The translations under genes and the position numbers were made by a program. Under the pieces are notes generated by a model. That model did no database searches. It had not been told where the DNA came from and saw only the letters and a program-made list of their open reading frames with translations. A DNA stretch of 64,000 nt from GCA-020343675 sp964462945 (GTDB lineage Bacteria; Planctomycetota; Phycisphaerae; Sedimentisphaerales; Anaerobacaceae): NCBI GenBank assembly GCA_964462945.1, contig CAYWZW010000008.1, positions 1-64,000 on the forward strand, read 5' to 3'. Shown here piece by piece: positions 61,044 to 64,000 of this stretch (positions are counted from its first letter, which is position 1; each line of letters starts with the position of its first letter).

Positions 61044-61772
61044 GTGAACGATTTAGAAAAATACTTTGCCAATAATTCGGGCAATCTTATCCACAAGTGG
61101 CAGCACTATTTCGAGATCTATGACCGACACTTCTCAAGATTCAGGGGAACTGAAGTTCACGTGCTAGAGATTGGAGTGTTCCACGGTGGTTCGTTGCAGA
61201 TGTGGAACAACTACTTTGGCCCGAGTGCGAAGATATATGGAGTGGATATCAATCCACATTGCAAGGAACTTGAAGAAGAGAATATCAAGATATTCATTGG
61301 TGATCAGGCGAGTCGGGAGTTTCTGGAATCTCTGGCCGAGGAAATCCCGAGGATTGATATCCTTATTGATGATGGCGGTCATAGGATGGAGCAACAGACA
61401 AACACATTTGAGGTTCTCTTCCCCCATATAGACAAAAACGGGATATACCTATGCGAGGATCTGTGCACATCTTACTGGAAGAGATGTGGCGGCGGCTATC
61501 GCAAGAAAGGCACATTTGTGGAATACAGCAAGGGACTCATCGACCTGCTTCATGGATGGCATTCCAGGGAACCAAAGAAGTTCGGCGTGACCGAGTTCAC
61601 AAGGTCTGTAGATTCGCTGCACTACTATGACGGTGTACTCGTGATTGAAAAACGACTTAGGGAAAAGCCCTGCGATTTGAAGACGGGGCATCCTCGGGTG
61701 CCAGCTTACGATCCTGGCGCCCCATCTTTTTGGGAGCGAGCAACACGGTGGATACGCGCCTCAAAGACATAG
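61044..61772 (+). CDS. Class I SAM-dependent methyltransferase (cephalosporin-hydroxylase-like group)
   Basis: A 242-aa protein with a GTG start. HKWQHYFEIYDRHFSRFRG and VHVLEIGVFHGGSLQMWNNY are motif I of the methyltransferase group often found in glycan and macrolide clusters. KIYGVDINPHCKEL and RIDILIDDGGHRMEQQTNTF (DDGGH metal/catalytic motif) follow. It likely O-methylates a sugar. Its last 25 bp overlap the next fragment. Confidence 0.82.
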   Translation: MNDLEKYFANNSGNLIHKWQHYFEIYDRHFSRFRGTEVHVLEIGVFHGGSLQMWNNYFGPSAKIYGVDINPHCKELEEENIKIFIGDQASREFLESLAEEIPRIDILIDDGGHRMEQQTNTFEVLFPHIDKNGIYLCEDLCTSYWKRCGGGYRKKGTFVEYSKGLIDLLHGWHSREPKKFGVTEFTRSVDSLHYYDGVLVIEKRLREKPCDLKTGHPRVPAYDPGAPSFWERATRWIRASKT

Positions 61773-61933
61773 TGGATAGACACGTTCTGCTTATCGATGA
61801 TGCCCGCTGCTTTGGCGGCGGTAATGACTACCCCGACGCGAAAACACTTGAGAGGTTCATTTTAGACATGCGCCCAAACTGGGTCTTTCAGATCAAGGAT
61901 GATATTATCAGAGCACATGCCAAAAGGTCTTAG
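61748..61933 (+). pseudogene. C-terminal fragment of a glycan-locus protein
   Basis: A 61-codon frame, GTG 61748, product DIVDRHVLLIDDARCFGGGN, then DYPDAKTLERFIL and a VFQIKDDIIRAHAK end. This is the pattern of the C-terminal end of a larger cluster protein (IDDARCF, a DYP motif, then DDIIR), but the N-terminal domain is missing. Read as a truncated remnant left by rearrangement. A functional small protein cannot be excluded. Confidence 0.45.
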
Positions 61934-61935
61934 CA

Positions 61936-62079
61936 ATGAGCTTGCTTGTTTTGAGAAATAATCCTGAGAGGGTAAGCTTCAGACAGCGGACTCGGGTTTG
62001 CCCGACAAGGTGCACGATTGATAATACCGAATGCATAACTCCATTTTATGGTTGGGCTCAACGCAAATGTCAAAGATAG
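61936..62079 (+). pseudogene. 5' fragment of a glycosyltransferase gene (partial duplicate)
   Basis: A 47-codon frame from ATG 61936 whose first 21 residues (SLLVLRNNPERVSFRQR) match the start of the glycosyltransferase at 62717 (KLLILTNNPQRASFRQR), 14 of 21 identical. Similarity then stops abruptly and the frame ends. Read as a decayed duplicated 5' end. It abuts the preceding fragment with a 2-bp gap. Confidence 0.55.
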
Positions 62080-62702
62080 TTCGGGATCTGAGAAGAAGTT
62101 TAAAGCTGAAATTATCATTTGCCAGGAGACAAATGATAAAGCCCGCTCTTCCGAGGAATCGAGACGGCAAGGTCCTGGTCCACGTCGGCTGCGGGCAGAA
62201 AAGCAGTCCTGAATTCATCAACATTGACGCCCAGCCATTCGCACACGTTCACATTGTCACAGATGATATCACCTCTCTGGCGGACTTCGAGACCGGAACG
62301 GTTGACTTGATATACATGTGCCATGTCTTGGAGCACATCAAAGGAGATGATCTCAGGAAAGTCCTGTCAGAAATGAGAAGAGCGCTCAAAGATGGCGGCG
62401 TCTTGAGGATTTCTGTTCCTGATTTCGATGCCCTGATAAAAGTCTATGACGCTTCGGGCAAAGACATGAATTCAATCCGCCGCCAATTGATGGGCGGGCA
62501 GGATCACCAGTACAATATCCACTATTCTGTTTTCAATCATCAACGGCTGGCAGAATTGCTCAAAGAAGCCGGATTCCAAAAGGTTGTTCCGTGGGATCCT
62601 GATCACTGCCAGTATCACAATTTCAAAGACCGCGCTTCCCGGAAAATGAACGTGAACGGCAAAGAATACATGATCAGCCTGAACCTGGAAGCGGTGAAAT
62701 AG
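62067..62702 (+). CDS. Class I SAM-dependent methyltransferase (short, type 11-like)
   Basis: About 211 aa from ATG 62067; ATG 62031 in frame is possible. Both lie in the preceding fragment, so the start is uncertain. VLVHVGCGQKSSPEFINIDA is motif I, VDLIYMCHVLEHIKGDDLRK and ALKDGGVLRISVPDFDALIK the later motifs. DHQYNIHYSVFNHQRLAELL is typical of the group found with FkbM and glycosyltransferase genes. Probably acts on the surface glycan or its carrier. Confidence 0.8.
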   Translation: MSKIVRDLRRSLKLKLSFARRQMIKPALPRNRDGKVLVHVGCGQKSSPEFINIDAQPFAHVHIVTDDITSLADFETGTVDLIYMCHVLEHIKGDDLRKVLSEMRRALKDGGVLRISVPDFDALIKVYDASGKDMNSIRRQLMGGQDHQYNIHYSVFNHQRLAELLKEAGFQKVVPWDPDHCQYHNFKDRASRKMNVNGKEYMISLNLEAVK

Positions 62703-62716
62703 GTCCTCCCGTGTGA

Positions 62717-63718
62717 ATGAAGCTGTTAATCCTGACAAATAATCCGCAGCGTGCGAGCTTTAGGCAGCGAATTGGAGTTTATCTTGACATTTTGCGGGCA
62801 ACCGGCATAGACTGCGAAGTAGCTCGGCTGCCGTCCGGCTTTCTGGGGCGTCGGAAGCTTTTTAAGCGAGCGGCGGATTTCGACGGCGTTTTCCTCCATA
62901 AGAAAGGCCTGAACCTTTTCGACGCTTGGTGCCTTCGCAAGTATAGCAGAAAGATAATCTACAACTTCGACGACGCGGTAATGTATAGCGACAAGAATCC
63001 TGACCGCTACAGCCGGTCACACTTCGTACCTTTTCGCAGAACCGTTCGGCTGGCCGGCATCGTCATCACCGGCAGCTCTTACCTTGCCGAACAGGCAAAA
63101 AGGTTCAACTCCCATGTTGAGGTTCTCCCTATCGGCTTGAAAGTCAGTGACTACAGGTCTGATTGTCGTATCAAAGCCGATGACAAGATCCGGCTTGTTT
63201 GGATAGGCAGCCGGAGCACATTAGGCTACCTTAAAGAAATCAGGCCCGCGATTGAAGAAATCGCAGCACGCTTCGACAATGTCATTCTGCGAATCATATC
63301 CGATGAGTTCCCGGAGCCGGGCAACATGTTTGTCGAAAGGCGTTTGTGGTCCAAGGATACTCGCGGAATTGACCTGGCAACGAGCGACATAGGGCTTGCA
63401 CCGTTGCCGGACAACCGATTCACCAGAGGTAAATGCAGCTTCAAAGTCCTGGAATATTCCGCCGCCGGTTTACCTGTTATTGCCTCGCCGGTGGGAACAA
63501 ACTCGGAGTATGTAAAAGAAGGTGTCACGGGGTTCCTGGCGGCAGACGCCCGGCAATGGGTGGACAGAATGGTTCAATTGATTGAGAATTCCCAATTGAG
63601 GGAACAAATGGGTCGAGAAGGCCGGGCCTACGCAGAAAGATTTGACGTGAGCGTAATCGCAGGACAACTGGCGAAATTGATTACAACTTGCCAGCAAAAC
63701 TCGGCAACGAAAAAATGA
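62717..63718 (+). CDS. Glycosyltransferase (GT-B fold, group 1-like)
   Basis: A 333-aa transferase. KLLILTNNPQRASFRQRIGV is the N-terminal acceptor start, IIYNFDDAVMYSDKNPDRYS a typical block. IRLVWIGSRSTLGYLKEIRP opens the donor domain and KCSFKVLEYSAAGLPVIASP gives the K-x3-EY-A sugar-nucleotide site, followed by EYVKEGVTGFLAADARQW. Its 5' end was partly duplicated at 61936. The 146 bp after the stop hold nothing recognised. Confidence 0.85.
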   Translation: MKLLILTNNPQRASFRQRIGVYLDILRATGIDCEVARLPSGFLGRRKLFKRAADFDGVFLHKKGLNLFDAWCLRKYSRKIIYNFDDAVMYSDKNPDRYSRSHFVPFRRTVRLAGIVITGSSYLAEQAKRFNSHVEVLPIGLKVSDYRSDCRIKADDKIRLVWIGSRSTLGYLKEIRPAIEEIAARFDNVILRIISDEFPEPGNMFVERRLWSKDTRGIDLATSDIGLAPLPDNRFTRGKCSFKVLEYSAAGLPVIASPVGTNSEYVKEGVTGFLAADARQWVDRMVQLIENSQLREQMGREGRAYAERFDVSVIAGQLAKLITTCQQNSATKK

Positions 63719-63864
63719 CGGAAAATTCCAGACAATTACCTCGAAGAGTCATAAGTCTCATTTGCGACATCGAAATACAGGAGCTATGATTAGCCTTATG
63801 ATTAAGGTTATCGCGCCGTCTTCGATGACCGTATTTTGAGACTCGTATCTTATGGAAGCAAAAC

Positions 63865-64000
63865 ATGGCAGGCAGGCTCGGTTTGTTGATCAAAAAGAAG
63901 CTTCTTGGAAAGAACAAAAACCTGGTGTCTCTCGATGAACCGTATGAGGTCATGGCCCGCCTTTTGAAAAGCCACCCCGTAACAGGAATCATCGATGCAG
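63865..64000 (+). CDS. FkbM-like methyltransferase, 5' end only
   Basis: The frame from ATG 63865, with GGAAG upstream, runs off the edge after 45 codons. LDEPYEVMARLLKSHPVTGI followed by IDAG is the start of motif I (IIDxGA) in FkbM-family methyltransferases, which methylate sugars in surface glycan clusters. Only the N-terminus is visible, so other SAM-dependent enzymes remain possible. Confidence 0.5.
   Translation, partial: MAGRLGLLIKKKLLGKNKNLVSLDEPYEVMARLLKSHPVTGIIDA

Noticed and set aside
1..64000. CRISPR array, tRNA or rRNA genes
   Set aside because: No regularly spaced direct repeats of 25-40 bp and no cloverleaf or rRNA-like stretch was seen by eye; a tRNAscan or Infernal run would be decisive.

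Overview
The window looks like chromosomal DNA from an uncultured planctomycete, most likely class Phycisphaerae. The evidence is a dockerin-like C-terminus (GDVNKD, then VDFADLAEMAENW) on the first gene, two type II pseudopilin-like proteins, Tat-exported sulfatases and Gfo/Idh/MocA oxidoreductases, DUF4159 and MoxR/VWA genes, and moderately GC-rich DNA. This placement is inferred from gene content. I found no rRNA, tRNA or CRISPR array.

Layout. (1) 1-3.2 kb: a dispersed repeat, a secreted dockerin-like protein, a pseudopilin-like protein, a TiaS-like DDTD protein and a membrane protein. (2) 3.3-10.1 kb: a tightly coupled AmmeMemoRadiSam operon. It holds a radical SAM enzyme, a 65-aa Tat-signal peptide, an exported Memo-AMMECR1 fusion, and a 1293-aa membrane fusion of spermidine-synthase-like, FMN-binding and NosR/NapH-like 4Fe-4S parts. 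(3) 10.1-29.0 kb: carbohydrate and metabolic genes (GH32, two sulfatases, heparinase II/III-like, ceramidase-like, Fe-ADH plus ABM monooxygenase, glyoxalase II, Gfo/Idh/MocA, GH62) among small hypotheticals and a nucleotidyltransferase pair. (4) 29.1-44.9 kb: an eight-gene operon behind a good sigma70 promoter: DUF4159, MoxR ATPase, DUF58, BatA-like VWA, VWA/glutamine-amidotransferase-like, a secreted hypothetical, a DUF4175-like coiled-coil protein and a PA14/PKD/TPR-like protein. Most junctions are 1-4 bp overlaps. (5) 44.9-49.4 kb: an accessory stretch with an MNT/HEPN pair, a cupin gene carried on what looks like a lone integron gene cassette with its own attC site, and several small orphan genes. 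(6) 49.4-54.1 kb: a second pseudopilin, a Gfo/Idh/MocA protein and two sugar-type dehydrogenases. (7) 54.1-64 kb: a surface polysaccharide locus with dTDP-rhamnose synthesis (rmlACDB), glycosyltransferases and methyltransferases, two decayed gene fragments, and a truncated FkbM-like gene at the edge.

Two themes stand out. First, the AmmeMemoRadiSam operon contains a small exported peptide translationally coupled to the radical SAM enzyme, and a membrane electron-transfer fusion, suggesting a complete peptide- or cofactor-maturation system of unknown product. Second, several families of palindromic repeats occur both between genes and in frame inside genes: at signal-peptide N-termini and, twice, inside one VWA protein. 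This resembles the Rickettsia palindromic elements in behaviour but differs in sequence.

All calls come from reading the sequence and translations; no database search was run. Domain names are family recognition by motif, and residue positions are approximate.
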